The notes under the pieces are model-generated. The model had not been told where the DNA came from and searched no databases. It worked only from the letters and a program-made list of their open reading frames with translations. The position numbers and the translations under genes were made by a program. A stretch of 64,000 bases of DNA, from positions 1-64,000 of the forward strand of contig NW_020194553.1 in assembly GCF_002865645.1 (NCBI RefSeq), in the 5' to 3' direction. Source of the stretch: Hyaloscypha bicolor E (lineage: Eukaryota > Ascomycota > Leotiomycetes > Helotiales > Hyaloscyphaceae). Shown one piece after another: positions 21,660-35,104 of the stretch. Within the stretch, counting starts at the first letter, position 1, and each line of letters starts with the position of its first letter.

Positions 21660-24600
21660 AATATATACTAACTTATTCTTATAGGAAATAGCTTTTCTTT
21701 CTCTAATCTTAACTTCTTTAATATATACTTCTTACCTTTAGGCTATTTAGATATCTCTTTATTTGCTTTTATGAAATATATACTAATTTACTTTTTAGTT
21801 TCCCTTACCTTACCTCTCTTTTAATATTACTATATATATGCCTAGTTAGTACTAGTTCTTATAACCTATAGTTAGGTTTTCTATTTATTAAATACCCGAG
21901 TATTTTGTTTTACTTTTGCTTTATATATTTTATTTTATATACTTTACTTTTCTTTTATTATAAATTAGGACTCAAATAGTATTTATCTTAAGTATTTATA
22001 TTTTCAGGTATATAAGATTCCTATAGATCTTTCGGGATTATAAACTAGCCTATTTTAGTTCGGGAAAGCTTTCTCGAGAATATTCCAGAAGTTATAATAT
22101 TTACTATAATTCTTTCCAAAAATTAATATAGTATAAGTATTTCTAGTCTATTCTCTTTCTATAAAGTAAACTACTACCCTAAGTCTATATAAAAGTCCTA
22201 ATTATTCCTTGAATTAAAGTATAAATACTTCTTATTTCTATTAAATTAGGTATAAAAAATAGCAAGTGCCTTTAGGCTAGACTATAATACTAGTTAAATA
22301 CTAAGACTCCTTATACCTATTTTATAAACTTATAATTTGAGATATATTATATTTAATAGGACTTCTATATCTAATTACTTTATATTATAATAAAATATCT
22401 TAGTATTATAATTAGGGGAGTTCTGCTTTATAATCTTATCTATTACTTATAGATTTTCTAGCTAATAAATCTTGGCTAATAGCTAAGAAACTTATTAGCT
22501 ACTTTATCTAAAGTCTCTAGAAATAGGAAGTTACCTTAATAAAAACTTAGTATTAAAAATAGGTTTAACTAATTAATCCAAATAAAGAGTTTATAATAAG
22601 AGTTTCTATATATAAGTAATTTCATATAATAAACTCAAGTCCCTGTCCCTGGTTATATAAGTAAGCTATATAAGAAACTCTTTCTAGTTTATTAAAGTAG
22701 TTCCTGTCCCTAGTTATATAAGTTATAATATATAATAAACTCAAACTTTTCTTAGGTTATCTTTAGAAGAATTAGTAAGCTTTTCTAGACAGACTTATTA
22801 AGGCCTTAGTTTTTAAAGATATTAGTCTAGCCTTTTTACTTCTTTCTTAGGTAATAATTCGGCTCTCAGGAATTATATATAAATATTAGAATAAATAAGA
22901 AGATATACTATATATGCTTTCTAGATAGATTAGAATAAAACCTATAGGATTCCTGTAATATTTTTATTAAATCTATAGTACTAGCTAGCAAAGACTTTAA
23001 TAATCTTAATAAGACTTGAATTATAAGCCCGGCCCTTAGATTTCCTACTTAACTTAAAGATTAAATAGTTTATAATAGGTTATCTATTATAAAATATATT
23101 ATACTCTTTTCCTAAAAAGTACCGGGTACTAGTAATAGTTTGGAAGCCCTAAAGCCCTTAAGACTCTTTATAAGTTTCGGGCTTTAGGGCTTTTTTATAG
23201 CTAGCTAATTATATAGAATTATATAACTATATAAGTCTAGTATTAATATAAAGTAATTAGTAACTTTATATATAAATATAATATGGTTTTTAGTATAGCT
23301 AGTCTAATATATTATATATCTATATATAAATGCCTGTAATTTTATTATTATAATATAATATATCCTTAATATATCCTTAATATAAAAATCCCTTTATAAC
23401 TCTAAACTTTTAGGAGCCTCCTCTATACTAAAGGCAAAATATATAATACTATTTGGGTATTAAACTCAAAAAATAAAGAATTATAAAAGCCCTAATAATT
23501 ATAAGACTTTATAAACTTAGATAAATTTAAGTATTATAAAAGTATTAAATTTAGTAACCTGACTTTTAAATTATATAAGAACTAATTAAAGAGTATTACT
23601 TTAAAGTATTAATTATAAATTCTAAATATATATATATTTATAAGAAAATAAGACCCAAAATAATATTAAGCTAATTATAAGATATAGGAAAAAGTATATT
23701 AGATATTAGGCCTATTTTTTCTTAATTACCTTAACCTCGGCAAATATTTATATATAATTTATTAGATCTTATATAATGGGTTTACTCAGGAGAAATAAGA
23801 TTAATTAGCCTAAAGAGTTTAATAATAATAGTTAGACTTCCGTTCGGGGTAATAGGTAAAGTACTAGTAGTAGCCCAGATACTTTAGGTTTTACCTATAA
23901 AGCTAAAGATATTATACTCATTAATTCTCTATATCTAATAAGAAAGAGAAATAGTATATTTATATCTCTAATATATCTATTATTATAGAGTAATACTTAT
24001 ATAGTCTATAAGATTAATTATAGTTCCCTCTACTAGAAAAAAAAATTATAAAATTAAAAGAGGATCTAATAGCTTACTATTATTATTATTATTATTATTA
24101 CTATTAGGATTAGCTTTAGTAGTACTTTTAGTAATACTTTCCATATTATCTTACGGCTTCTAGAGATTAGTAAATAGAAAAGAATTCTAGTATATATAAG
24201 TTAATTAAATCTAAAAACAAAAAAGAATCTATAGAAGAAATAAAGAATAAGAGCCAGAATTAAAGGAAAGAATTATATATATATCTTTATTTACCTACTA
24301 GTTTATTAGATCTCTCTTTATTTTTAAAGTCTTATACCTATACTAGTAAATAATACTTTCCTAGGCTCTCTAGGCCTCCTTAATCTATTATTTAATCTCC
24401 TTAAATTATTATACCTTCTAAGTATTTTCTAGCTCTTTATAAGTAACTTTAAAATAGAGATCTTTATATAAAGTCTCTTTCTAAGTATTTTCTAGCTCTT
24501 TATAAGTAATTTCAAAACAGATATCTTTATATAAAGTCTTATTCTAGTATAAAATAAGGAAAATTATCTAGATACTTTTAGGGTCCAGATATATACTATA

Positions 24601-27600
24601 GTAGGAAAAGTTAAAAACAGTTTAAATAGAACCTAGTAAGACTATAAGTTCCTAGGCTCTTTTACTATTAGAACTAGTATAAAATACTAGTTTATTTATA
24701 TTATTAATAAATTAATAATAGTAAATAGGTCCGCTAATATAAAGAAAGAAATAAGAGAGTAGCTACTAAGAAACTATATTAGAAAAAGTAAAAAAAACTC
24801 GATTATTTATTTTAAATTAAAAGTTACTTATTAAAAAATATTTATTAGAATTTATATAGAGAATCTAGTAAAAGAAATAAAAGAAAACTTACTATTAACT
24901 TCTTTAGAAAGTTAGATAGTTCTTTACTTAGCTCTCTAATTCTTTATATTATTAAATACCTACTTATAGAGAACTAGCTATAAAACTATAATTTATAATT
25001 CCATAAGACTAGATCTAGCTATATTTTAATTTATAAGACCTTAAAGGGCTCCAGGTAGCCTATTACTAATATAAGAAGCTATAGCCTAGATAGCGGCCTA
25101 AGTAACTCTTGTATTTACAGCCTATTAAGCTTATATAGTAATATAAGTACTACTAAAAAAGTAGTTAGATTAAGTAATATGGCTTATAATAAAAGAGAAT
25201 ATAGAAAGAAATAATTATAGGGCTATTAGAATAGGAGAAGCCTGGAATAAAGCAGAACTAGTACCTAGTAGCTATATAGTAATAGTAACTAGAGAAATAA
25301 ATATAGTAAATATTCCTAGAAAAAAAGATATAAAATAAGAATACTAAAAAAAGCTAGAAATCTGAAATATCCCAGATATAAAAAGAGAGGCAGATATAAA
25401 CAGAATTCCAGAGCTATAAGATTTAAGTTTACTAGTATTACTATTCTAGGCAAATAAAGCAGCGGCCTCTATATTATATTTATTATTAGTAGATTAATAG
25501 AACTTATAATATTAGATATTATTATACTAGTATTTGGCTATAGGATATATAATATTAGGGCAGGTTTTAAGAAATAGTAGTATTATTTTAAGAAATAAGA
25601 ATTTGAGAATATAAAATATTTATATAGTAAATAAACTTAATAATTCTATTAGTACTATTCTTAAAAGTAAGAAAGAGGTTTCGAAAATAATATATTTAAT
25701 AATAAATAATACCTATCTTAATATACCTAATTACTTTATAACCGGCTTATTTAATTACCCTATATTATTAGAAATATTACTAATAAAGAGCCATTTCTAG
25801 GTAAAGTTCTAAACTATTAGGAATTATATAAGTATTCTTCTGGCCTATATATTATTTATATACTTTATATTTATTAGGATAACTTACTTAAAGATCCTAT
25901 TTTATATAATAATAGTATTATATTTACTAGTTAGCTTTTCGGACTCTCCTAATATTAATAGCTACTCTGAGGCTATATGTGTCCGGACTATATATCGGAG
26001 CTAGTAATAAGCTTAAATATATAATTAGTTGCTATTTCTATTAGTATCTCCTATATAAATATTAGCTATATTTATATTATAAGATATAAGCTTCTAATAA
26101 TACTATTCTAGTATTTCTCTCAGTAGAAACTTATTAATATCTATATTAATATATAAGTAAACTATTTATATAGAGCTATATAAGGTTATATTATTTATCC
26201 TAAACTAAGTAATTATTAAGAATTATATTATAAAGCTCTATATCTATAAGGTAACCCTAGTATTATATCTCGCCTAAGGGCCTTATATATAGTCTAAATA
26301 GCTTGCCGGCTACTATATTAGGCCTAGATCTGTTTTTTCTAATCCTATAAATATTCTATAAGTCTATAAACCTATATATCTCGTTTTGAATCTGCTATAT
26401 ATAAAGTACTAGTAAAGTAATCCGGTTCTATAAATATTAGTAATTATAATTCCTAATATAGGCTAGTTCCTAAAAGTAGTTCTATATATACTAATTAGAA
26501 TTAGTTATATAATTTAGTACTATAATACTAGACCTAATAGCCTTAATAAAAAGTAATATAATTATTAGTACCTAATACTTCCTCCTAATAATAAAAAGAA
26601 TAAGAGGCAGATATAGGGAAACGGAATTACTTATATACTACTAGTATAGCTAGCTCTTCTAAAGCTCCTGCTATTAGAATTTAACTTACTAATTCTCGGT
26701 ACTTTTCCTAGAAATAAAGTAGTTCTCTATATATATAACTAATAAATTAGCTATCTATAAGAATATAAAGTATACTTTAGTAATAAGAGAAAGTTCAGAG
26801 CCTTAATTAGCCCTAAAGAAATAAGGGTAATAGCCTATTTAAATATAAATCTAAAGATACTACTATATAACTAAATAGGTAATCTAATTAGAGATTTTAA
26901 TATATATCCAGATAATATTATATAAATAAGTATTAATATAAGTATATATCTTAATCCCAAATAATAATAGCTTATTATATTTATTAATTAACTAAATCCA
27001 GTCCGGCTTAGGTATAATATATTCTCTTTTCTTAAATTATATCTATTATATTTATAATATAATTACCTCGGGATTCAGGAGTTATAATATTATATATAAG
27101 CTCTCCCTATAAATAATAAAATATATTAGTAAATAAGGCCCTAATCTTTTAAGCTAGGGCAAAATAATAAAGTATAAAAAGACTAACTAGGTTACTAGTA
27201 AATCTTATTAACGGAAGTATATATATAAATACTATTATTTATAACCTATAACCCGCCTATTATTTAGCTTACTCTATAGTATTATAAATAGTTACTTGTC
27301 TACCGCTTGCCTATCTATTATAATTATATAGTAAATAAGACCAAGCTTCTTATATATATAAATAACTCTAGTAATTAAAGCTATATAACTATAATTCTCA
27401 AGATCCTCAAGTATTTCCTTATTTATATCTCCTAGATAATATAGGATTATAATTTATATATAAAGGAAAGGCATATCTATTATTTAAGTATATATTTGGA
27501 TATTCTATTTTTATAATTACTATTAAACTATATATAAATTAACTAAGATTTCATATAAATCTTTTAATTTATTTGTAATTTCTTCTTAATTAATATTTAT

Positions 27601-27980
27601 ATAAGCCTATTTAGTAATAGCTTTATAATATAGTAATAGATTTATTAAAAGTTATAGTATTATTTTAATAAAATCTACCAAGTTATTTTAATAGAAGTTA
27701 AGTTCAGGATATGCTTTACTATTATAACATATTTTCTAGTAATATAAGTACTAAAAAAACTCGAGTAATATTATCCCTATATAATTTTATTAATTAATTA
27801 CCAAAAAAAAGTAATTAGCCGGCTTCTTAGTTATTTTAATAATTTAATTTTCTTATTTCTAATCTCGGGAATATTAAGGAAGTTATTAGACCCTATTAAT
27901 AGTATTATCCTAGAAAGGCTTATAGCCTGTAGTTACCTGACTATAGTAATTTATAATAAATACTTAATTTTATATTATAC
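21660..27980. other. AT-rich, RIP-like degraded interior
   Basis: This is about 6.3 kb of strongly AT-rich sequence with recurring TATATA, TTATTA and AGTAATA words. No open frame or recognisable domain remains. It is most likely old transposon coding sequence mutated beyond reading. Confidence 0.75.
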
Positions 27981-28164
27981 TACCCGGCCTAATTTTGGCA
28001 CGATTTTATGCGGTAGTATGGGCTCTCACTTCGTTAATTAGACAAGCAAGCAGCCTTACTATTATTGCGTTATCCAAGCCGAAAGTCACGTGTGGGTGCT
28101 ATACCCCTAATTAGGAATTCTGCCTTGGGGAGGAGGGGGGGGGGGGGGGGTGCGGGGCGCCAGT

Positions 28165-28235
28165 GCGAAAATCAGAAAATCAGAAAATCACTTTTCGCTT
28201 CTCGGATTTGTCCGCTAGCTAGCTGTGGGCCTCAG
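28165..28235 (-). repeat. Right terminal inverted repeat
   Basis: This 71-bp TIR is the reverse complement of the left one. A poly-G run of more than 15 bases lies just inside it (about 28134-28150). Confidence 0.92.
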
Positions 28236-28237
28236 TA

Positions 28238-28890
28238 GGGCTAATGCAACCTGCAGTGAGATTGGGGGCTATATTGGGTGACTGCATGGCCCAAATCGGC
28301 AACCAAGAACTCAATTGAGAGCAGGAAATGCAGCCTCAACCTTTTTTGGTTTCCTAACGCTCTGGTGACATATTTTCGCCTAGTTTCTTTGGCGGGATCG
28401 AGAATTTTTGATCTGAGATTAAAGCCGAGTTCTATTCAGTGGAATATGAAAGTTCGCTAGTAGATGTACTTCAGCCCAAACACTTCAACCATGTGGCCGC
28501 ATCTATCAATGAGACACATTATGACTAAATGCAATCGCATATTTAAAGGCACTTGATTCCTTCCTTTTTTTTGTTTTTTTGTTGTTGTTTTTACCTTCAA
28601 CTTTTGTGAATGATTCAATTTCTTGACGTCTTCTTGTGTTCGAGAAACCATCGATCGCAGAATTGCAAACGCTCTCGATAGCTCAGCAATATAAATGTAT
28701 TTTAAATGATAACAAGTTCTTTCATCTCTATGAATCAATAATAGCTCACCTGTGAAGGTAAAGGCAAGCTTAGGCAGAGAAAATAAGCGTGCCGTGATCT
28801 GGATTTACAACAAACTGAACAACATAACCAACCCCAGCAAGTACACCGCAACCACTTGCAAACGTCCGCACCCTTCACCAAACGGTGTCT
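28238..28890. other. Intergenic flank of TIR element
   Basis: No gene is supported here. It lies downstream of the intradiol dioxygenase gene. Confidence 0.4.
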
Positions 28891-28897
28891 TAGCTAG

Positions 28898-30090
28898 TCA
28901 TAACCCAGATGGTGCTGCTGCAGAAGGAACTGCACCGGAAAGAGTAGTGCCATTTCCAGCACCTGTCCCCGTTCCCCCATCAACACTCACATCCCCACCA
29001 CTTTCAGCCACGCCACCACTCTCTGTATACACAAAACTGTAATTCGGATCATACGTAGCCGAAACATTAACCGCAATGGTGATCCAACCAAAGATCCCAT
29101 CTTCAAGACTATCACCAAGATACACATATTCAAAGACCGGGACGGTTTCAGTGTCAGCCGTTTCGTCGGCGAAGACGCGGTCTTCAGCATTGGTGGTGAG
29201 CGTGATGGTGTTGGTATTGTAGGGGTAGGTGGCTTCAACCGCGTCGATGATATCTTGGTCCCAGAAGACTTGCCCGACGTGTGCGACGGTACCGCCCGAG
29301 AGAGTGTTGTTAGGGAGGAGGGTGGCGTTTAGGTGTGCGACCATGTGGTGGTGAGTAGTGCGTCCAGAATACTTGAGAACAAAATCTCGTGTTAGCACTG
29401 GTTAAAGTGCAGTGAGGGTGTAAAGAGACTTACGTGACCTGGGAAGACACTCTTGAAAGTGACAACACCTTCGGAGTCAGAAGGCTGAATGCCTCGAAGG
29501 AAGGTAGCATTGAAGTTCGAGGCATCATCCGTGTTGCCATTGCCAGTAGCAACAAGACCAGAGTAGACGCCAGTAGAATTGCAGTTCCAGATATCCCACC
29601 AGAGGCCCTCAATAGGCTCGCAAGTTTCAACATCAAGGAATTGGCCCTCGACAATGATAGGAACACCAGGCTGGCCGTCCTGAAGGTCGTAACGAATATA
29701 CTCTCCCTTTACCCAATAAGGGCCAGTTTCTCCCTCGGGATTAAGATAACAGGTTCCGTTGCTGGCGAAGATAGTGCTATCTAAGGTGGCTGGATTGTAA
29801 CTTTCGGTTGACAAGTGAGAGGTATTGGCAACGGTGGCAGTATCCCGAGCGAGTTTCTTCCCACGCCTATGTTTCTCAAAAGTCGCAGCGCGGCGAGCTG
29901 CGGCTTGAGAGCTGAGCCCTCTCTTTGAAAGCTTGTCAGCGCAGGAGGCAAGACCTCGGCGAGAGTTCTGCTTGAAGTCCCGGACTTTGAGCTCGGCTGC
30001 CTCGTTGTGTTCATGGTGCTCGTCTGGATGTGCGGCAGCTAGAACGGCAAAGATGATTGCAGCAAGTTTTGATACAGTTCCGAATTGCAT
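28898..30090 (-). CDS. Secreted intradiol ring-cleavage dioxygenase
   Basis: Two exons on the minus strand (30090-29434 and 29371-28898) are split by a 62-nt intron (GTAAGT donor, GCTAACACG branch, CTCAAG acceptor), giving 376 residues. The N-terminus has a signal peptide (MQFGTVSKLAAIIFAVLAAA) and a His/Glu-rich pro-segment. The catalytic region carries NPEGETGPYWVKGE, WDIWNCNSTGVYSG and, exactly across the splice junction, FPGHYSGRTTHHHMVAH. Tyr176, Tyr220, His226 and His228 are the likely Fe(III) ligands of the catechol-dioxygenase fold. The tail is Gly/Ser/Ala-rich. Such extracellular fungal enzymes open catechol-like or lignin/tannin-derived rings. The ligand assignment is inferred from family layout. 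Confidence 0.93.
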
Positions 30091-30481
30091 TGTTGCTTCT
30101 TCCGTTGGTGTAGTCGATGTTGGGTTGTTACTTAAACGAAAGTTAGATATGAGATGGAAAGGAAGTATGACCGCCGAGGAAGCAAGAAGATAGAAGTGAA
30201 AGTGATAGATGAGTGGTGGGTGAGGAAGGGGAAGAAAAGAAAGTCGACGGAGAAGTTATGCTTTCCAAACTCATAGAAATCTATTTCAATGACCCGGCTG
30301 GACTCAGCAACGATGTTGAGCCTCGTCAGCAGGCGGCGCATCGCTTGCACGTGTTGAGTTCTTTGCGTCCTGTAATGTAGCTGATCCTATAGATCATTTG
30401 GTCTTTGCCCTAGTCCTAGACACCCCCGAGAACCTTCAGCTCCCCCCAAATTAGAAAAAACGGCACATACCGCGTATTGTT

Positions 30482-30757
30482 TCATATTTCATGAGGATAA
30501 TCACCAATTAAAATCTGCTTCTCGCTACAGTATAGGGTCTGCACCGCTCGCTTGACCACGCGTACACACCCGCAATTAGGGCGCCGCCCCGCATTCACGA
30601 CTCCAGGGTTGTCGTAATCAGCACAATACGATAGGTTGATTTGGGAGGGGAGTTCAGAAGAGTGGCGAAAATGTAGATCTGATATATTATTCAGTGGATT
30701 ACTTTGGACGATGGGACTGAGATTGGAGGCGAGCAAAATACGTAGGAAGAAGAACAT
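30482..30757 (-). CDS. Possible small secreted protein (91 aa)
   Basis: The ATG at 30757 starts a hydrophobic leader (MFFFLRILLASNLSPIVQS) followed by about 72 residues with four cysteines (SYCADYDNPG, RRPNCGCVRV, LYCSEK). It lies between the dioxygenase and the reductase on the same strand. There is no homology I recognise and no intron evidence. It could be an effector-like protein or a chance frame. Confidence 0.35.
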   Translation of the reverse strand: MFFFLRILLASNLSPIVQSNPLNNISDLHFRHSSELPSQINLSYCADYDNPGVVNAGRRPNCGCVRVVKRAVQTLYCSEKQILIGDYPHEI

Positions 30758-31069
30758 TTAGCAACACAAGGGACAGGAAGACTAATTCTGCCCATTGGTG
30801 TAGGAGGGAAGAAAAAAATGTTCTAGGGCTACAAAATCGTCATGGAAGTAGGCCGCGTTGCAATCTCTTGGCAGACTTGGCAGGCATCTCAGCTCTGAGC
30901 TTTGAGTCAGAAAGCAGAGTGCAAAATGGAGAATTAACGGAGAATCTGCGTTGACAGTGGTGGGAAAAGTTTGTGAGTTAAGGGATAATACTTCCGTCTA
31001 GATGTTTCCTCATCTTTTTCTTCCGTCTGAGATGAAGCCTCGTCATGGCTATGACTGGGGTGGCCGATA

Positions 31070-32199
31070 TTACAACTCCACCACCACCTTGGCCGCAGAT
31101 ACACCCGTTCTGAGAGTATCAAGCCCCTCTTGTATGTGATGCAAGCCCCCTTTGATCACGAGTGGTTCCGGCTTTGGAAGCAGCTCGCCATTTTTCAATG
31201 CTTCAGGAACATATTTCCGCCAAACAGCATCACCAACATCTGGTTGCTCGGAGGCGATCGATACTGCCAAGACTATGAATTTGTCATTAGGATGCCCAAG
31301 GCCTCAAAGAGGAAAGTGTTCTCACCCCCGACTGCCGTCACGTTACTCGGGAGGCCTCCAGCAGGTGTAGACAGTACAGTCGCAATTGTTCCTCCACCTA
31401 ATTGATGAACGATCTCTCCAGATGCCTTCAAAGTCTCTGGACTTGATATGGCATCATATGCACCAACGAAGTCAGTTCCCTTGAGTCCCGCAAGTATATC
31501 CTCAACCACTGTTGCCGAAGCGTGATCAAACACATGCTTCGCACCCAATCCCTTTACATAGTCCAAATTCTTCTTCGATGCAGTTGAAATCACTTCTAAT
31601 CCAGATCCGACGGCTAATTGAGTAGCAGTACTTCCAACCGAAGAGCTACCTCCCCAAATGAGAATTGTTTTCCCACTTGATTTGGGATTGATGGTTGGGT
31701 ATGGCAGTGCCAAGAAGCCTTTCTGATAAAGACCTGCCGCTGCAGTTGAAATTGCCAAGGGGAGGACCACAGCTTGCTCATAGGGCATTGGATCGGGAAT
31801 GGGAGCCACCGTTATCTCTTTCGCTATGGTATAAAGTTGAAACCCTCCATGTGCGGGGTTGCCAGTTAAGCGGCCAAGTGCATGTCTAATGCAATTCATT
31901 AAATCGTCCGTTCGACTGTGCTCAATAGGAATAATGACTCACGCTATCACGCGTTGACCAACGTGGAGTCGAGTAACATCTGGTCCTACTTCCACGATTT
32001 CCCCAGCGATATCTCTCCCCAGAATGTCAGGATACTTTTGGAAAGGAGGACTGTAGTCTTGAATCTTCCAGTCGACTGGATTGATCGCTACAAATGCATT
32101 TTTAATGACTACTTCGCCAATTCCAGCTTTCGTTTCAGGAGCAGAGCCAACTTCGAGTTTTGTCTTTTCAGATTTGATCCAAGCCGCTTGGTTACTCAT
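31070..32199 (-). CDS. Zinc-less alcohol dehydrogenase / trans-enoyl reductase-like (MDR)
   Basis: Three exons on the minus strand (32199-31943, 31885-31326 and 31272-31070) with 57- and 53-nt introns give 339 residues in consistent phase. The N-terminal GroES-like domain has NAFVAINPVDWKIQDY and the ILGRDIAGEIVEVG core. The nucleotide-binding domain has LIWGGSSSVGSTATQLA, a Rossmann glycine motif, and GAYDAISSPETL. No structural zinc cysteine cluster is visible. This matches the toxD-like enoyl reductase group often found beside polyketide synthases, but none is in this window. It probably uses NADPH to reduce an enoyl or quinone substrate. The third exon restores the usual C-terminus (GLDTLRTGVSAAKVVVEL). 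Confidence 0.92.
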
Positions 32200-35100
32200 G
32201 TTCACAGTAATTTATATCGTTTGGCAAGAATGGAACGGTTTATCAGGAGTGAGTTCTGGCCGGGGTGACGGAAAGGTTATATAGGAGGAAAAGGAAAAGA
32301 TTTGTAATCTATTTGCAGTCGTTATTCTGACAGATCTGACGAGATCAATGCGAATAGGAGATAGGCTGGAGTCGCGATAGGCTATTGATTTGTCATCCCC
32401 CCCCCTTTTTTTAGTGCCTCGCTAATCAAGGTTCAGCCTGTAAGCCCCTATATTTTTAGCGATGAGTGAGTTCTCTAAACCATCCAAGTAAAATTTGAAA
32501 GGATTTCTTGGGAAATACCGATGTCATTGCCCGCAAATTCATTGATGAACTTTGCATCAAGAATCTCCTTTCCTATTGCTCTCCACTGATCCCGGTATAC
32601 CTTCCAAAGTTTTTAAGTGTCATGAAATCCCCTGATCGGATGGCAGCAAAGAGGAATTTGACAGCAACTACACACCTGGCAGCAGAAAAAGCCGGATCTC
32701 TTTCGCTATATCCCACTTCCGATGATGAGGCTATCACCGGGAAGAAGAGCTTCAAATTAATTAAACTCTAAAAGGGCCACACGAAAGCGAACAGAAACCG
32801 AGCTCTTCTTATCCGGAGCTCCAACGGTGGTAATGGGAAATGCTTCATGAAGTTTTCTTGGCCATTTATTGAGCCTTTTATACAGTGCTCTGGACCCTTC
32901 GCTGACCCTTCCTCTCCCTCACTCTTCTCCATGCTTCTAATTCCACTCCGGCATCGTCAATATATAAATACCTATTCTCGAAACGGCCAGTCTCACAACG
33001 AAATTTAACTCTATTCCCTAATGTTAGCGAACGTTAGCGAAAAGCAGTGTCTTTCTTATTTGCTGCTCACCTCATGTAATCCCGCCCCTATCTCGAGCTG
33101 TGATATTTCTTAATTAAACTTTACCTATATTCGTTTAAATTTTTTAATAATGTAATAGAATGCGAATATCATTGCCAAAAGCTATGGCAACAAACCTCCG
33201 GTGAAAACGAGAAAACGAGCTTCATATCCAGGCTCTTAAACCGAGACAACTCGGATAGCTTCATCAATCATTCTGAAGGGTGGAGGACAATTTATTGAGC
33301 CGATCTCAAGTCTCCAGCGTTCATCATATCTCAGCCCACAGCTCAATCAAGCTCTAAATCGTAGTGCAGTAACTGCCTAATTCTAGAGACTTCAATGTAT
33401 ATATATCCGGGAAGAGAGAGAAAGTGTGCACGTGGCCAAAGTGGTGGGTTCACGGTGTTTGCAGCGGCAAAGATAGAATAGCACCTGTCTTAGGTTTCCT
33501 TCCGGGGAGCCATTGTTCTATACTAGATAAGCATCATTTGTAAGGAGGTATCATGAATTATAGCAAACGACAGAACGAACTTTCCAGTATCGTCTTTGAT
33601 CAAGGAGGTTGAGCTTCGACTGGTTGGCAAAGTGATTATAAACTCCAATTTCTTGATTGAATCTCCCACGCCAATCAAGGGCTAGGCGGTGGTCGTTCAA
33701 GGATCGTCTCGTTGTCTTGATGGACGAATACTAGCTTCGACACCCTGGAATTTTCATCTCGCAGCTCTCCACCATGTTCAGTTATCTCGGTCTGCCGAGA
33801 GGTACAAGAGAAGTAATCCTTGCTCAGAGGGTTCAAGCAAGTGGAAGAATGACAACAAGAGACTCTTTGACAACACTACTACAGAGGAATATTGGGTAAC
33901 GAATAAGTCTAGAGAAAGAAGCTTGAACGAACAATTCCTTTCTCGAATTATTATCGATAGCTGCCAACTTCCCACGAAGGACTTGCTTGCATCTCCGTAC
34001 TTCACAGGTTCCAAACCTGGACTCTCATTTTGCCTTTCGGATCTCATATCGATGACTTGTCTTTTATATTCATCTCATGGGCAAGGATATGGATTGATGT
34101 CGATACTCTGTATCAGCGCAGGGATAAGGACAGAGAGGAGCAGATCGAGGGGGAAATTCTTGGTCATTCAATCCTAGGGAATGGGAGGATGGATATGCCC
34201 ATCAAGATATATATAACCGTCATGATCTCTTTCTAGTTCCACCACAGGTCGCGCTCACACAATAAAAGCTAAAACTCCACTGAGGGAGAGACGACTCCTC
34301 GATCCATCCTATCTTCATTACGCGTCCACTTGCTTAGAACGTCCTAGATTTTTGCCTTGTACTGCTTAAAATGTCATCAATAGAATCATTCAAAATAAAA
34401 TTTCAAATTTAGTTTTAGATAGAAGCACGCGGGCGGATAATAGTGTAAGTGAACCTGATAATATAACTTGAATTGAAAACAGATAAAAATATACATGTTC
34501 CTCAAACATAATGTAGAGAAGAAGGGACTACACAACAATTATAAAATGATAATTCCAAGTAAAAAGTCGGGGGAATTATTCATTGATTCTTCGCGAACCG
34601 GCCCCCATATGAGCCTCCCCACCCATAATGCTATTATTTCTGGTTCGTAAAATTGCGAAGGGGAGCGAGCGCTTCTCTATGCTTGAACCTAGTTAGGTCC
34701 ACCGCTCGGTGTTCATTCGTACCCGTACCTTATCTAGATCGTTAAAAGTTAGCCGGAGTAGCCCTGTCTGCCTAAAAACGGAAGGTATGTGGAAGCGCGT
34801 TAGTGGTTACTAATTGGACTGCTCGCATAGTCTCTTAACTTCTGTTGAAGATATATAAGCTCTCCCGGCCACTGGCATTGAACTCCAAGAACAGAAGAGA
34901 CCCAAAATTGCGTTTATCTGATCTGACCCCGAGAAGCACTATGGGTGCCTATTCTATCATTTCCTCCTTGGTGTGCCTTGTTGAGAATCTCCTTTTGGTA
35001 TGTTGGGGATGGGGATGACTTCCTCGAAGCTTCACCAGCTCGAGATAGAAGGAAATCTTAACCGGATGAAAAATGACAGGCATAAGAAGATGACAAGAAG
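32200..35100. other. Gene-poor stretch
   Basis: Only incidental frames occur, e.g. 33689-34177 (+), whose composition is unconvincing and which a competing frame from ATG 33774 overlaps. A TATATAA at about 34852 precedes a leader and a 25-codon frame (34941, MGAYSIISSLVCLVENLLL) that could be a micro-protein or first exon. AT-rich patches lie at 33.0-33.2 and 34.4-34.6 kb. Confidence 0.35.
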
Positions 35101-35104
35101 AGCA

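Larger units (their letters stand above)
19056..28237. mobile_element. 9.2-kb TIR element with TA target duplications, interior degraded
   Basis: Inverted terminal repeats at 19058-19136 and 28165-28235 bound the element and both begin CTGAGGCC. TA dinucleotides flank it (19056-19057 and 28236-28237), as after Tc1/mariner-like transposition. About 50 bp of each TIR are perfectly matched, while five of the outermost 17 bases differ. Nearly all of 19.5-28.0 kb is AT-rich with no open frame of 60 codons, consistent with RIP. The outer 250-450 bp on each side keep normal composition. Another copy of the left end enters at 63970. At 9.2 kb it is long for Tc1/mariner, so it may contain nested elements or be a cargo-bearing non-autonomous element. 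No transposase domain could be read. Confidence 0.85.

Noticed and set aside
20000..28000. Possible centromere or mitochondrial insertion suggested by the AT-rich block
   Set aside because: The block is bounded exactly by inverted repeats and TA duplications and contains transition-diverged tandem repeats. A degraded transposable element explains it without those ideas.
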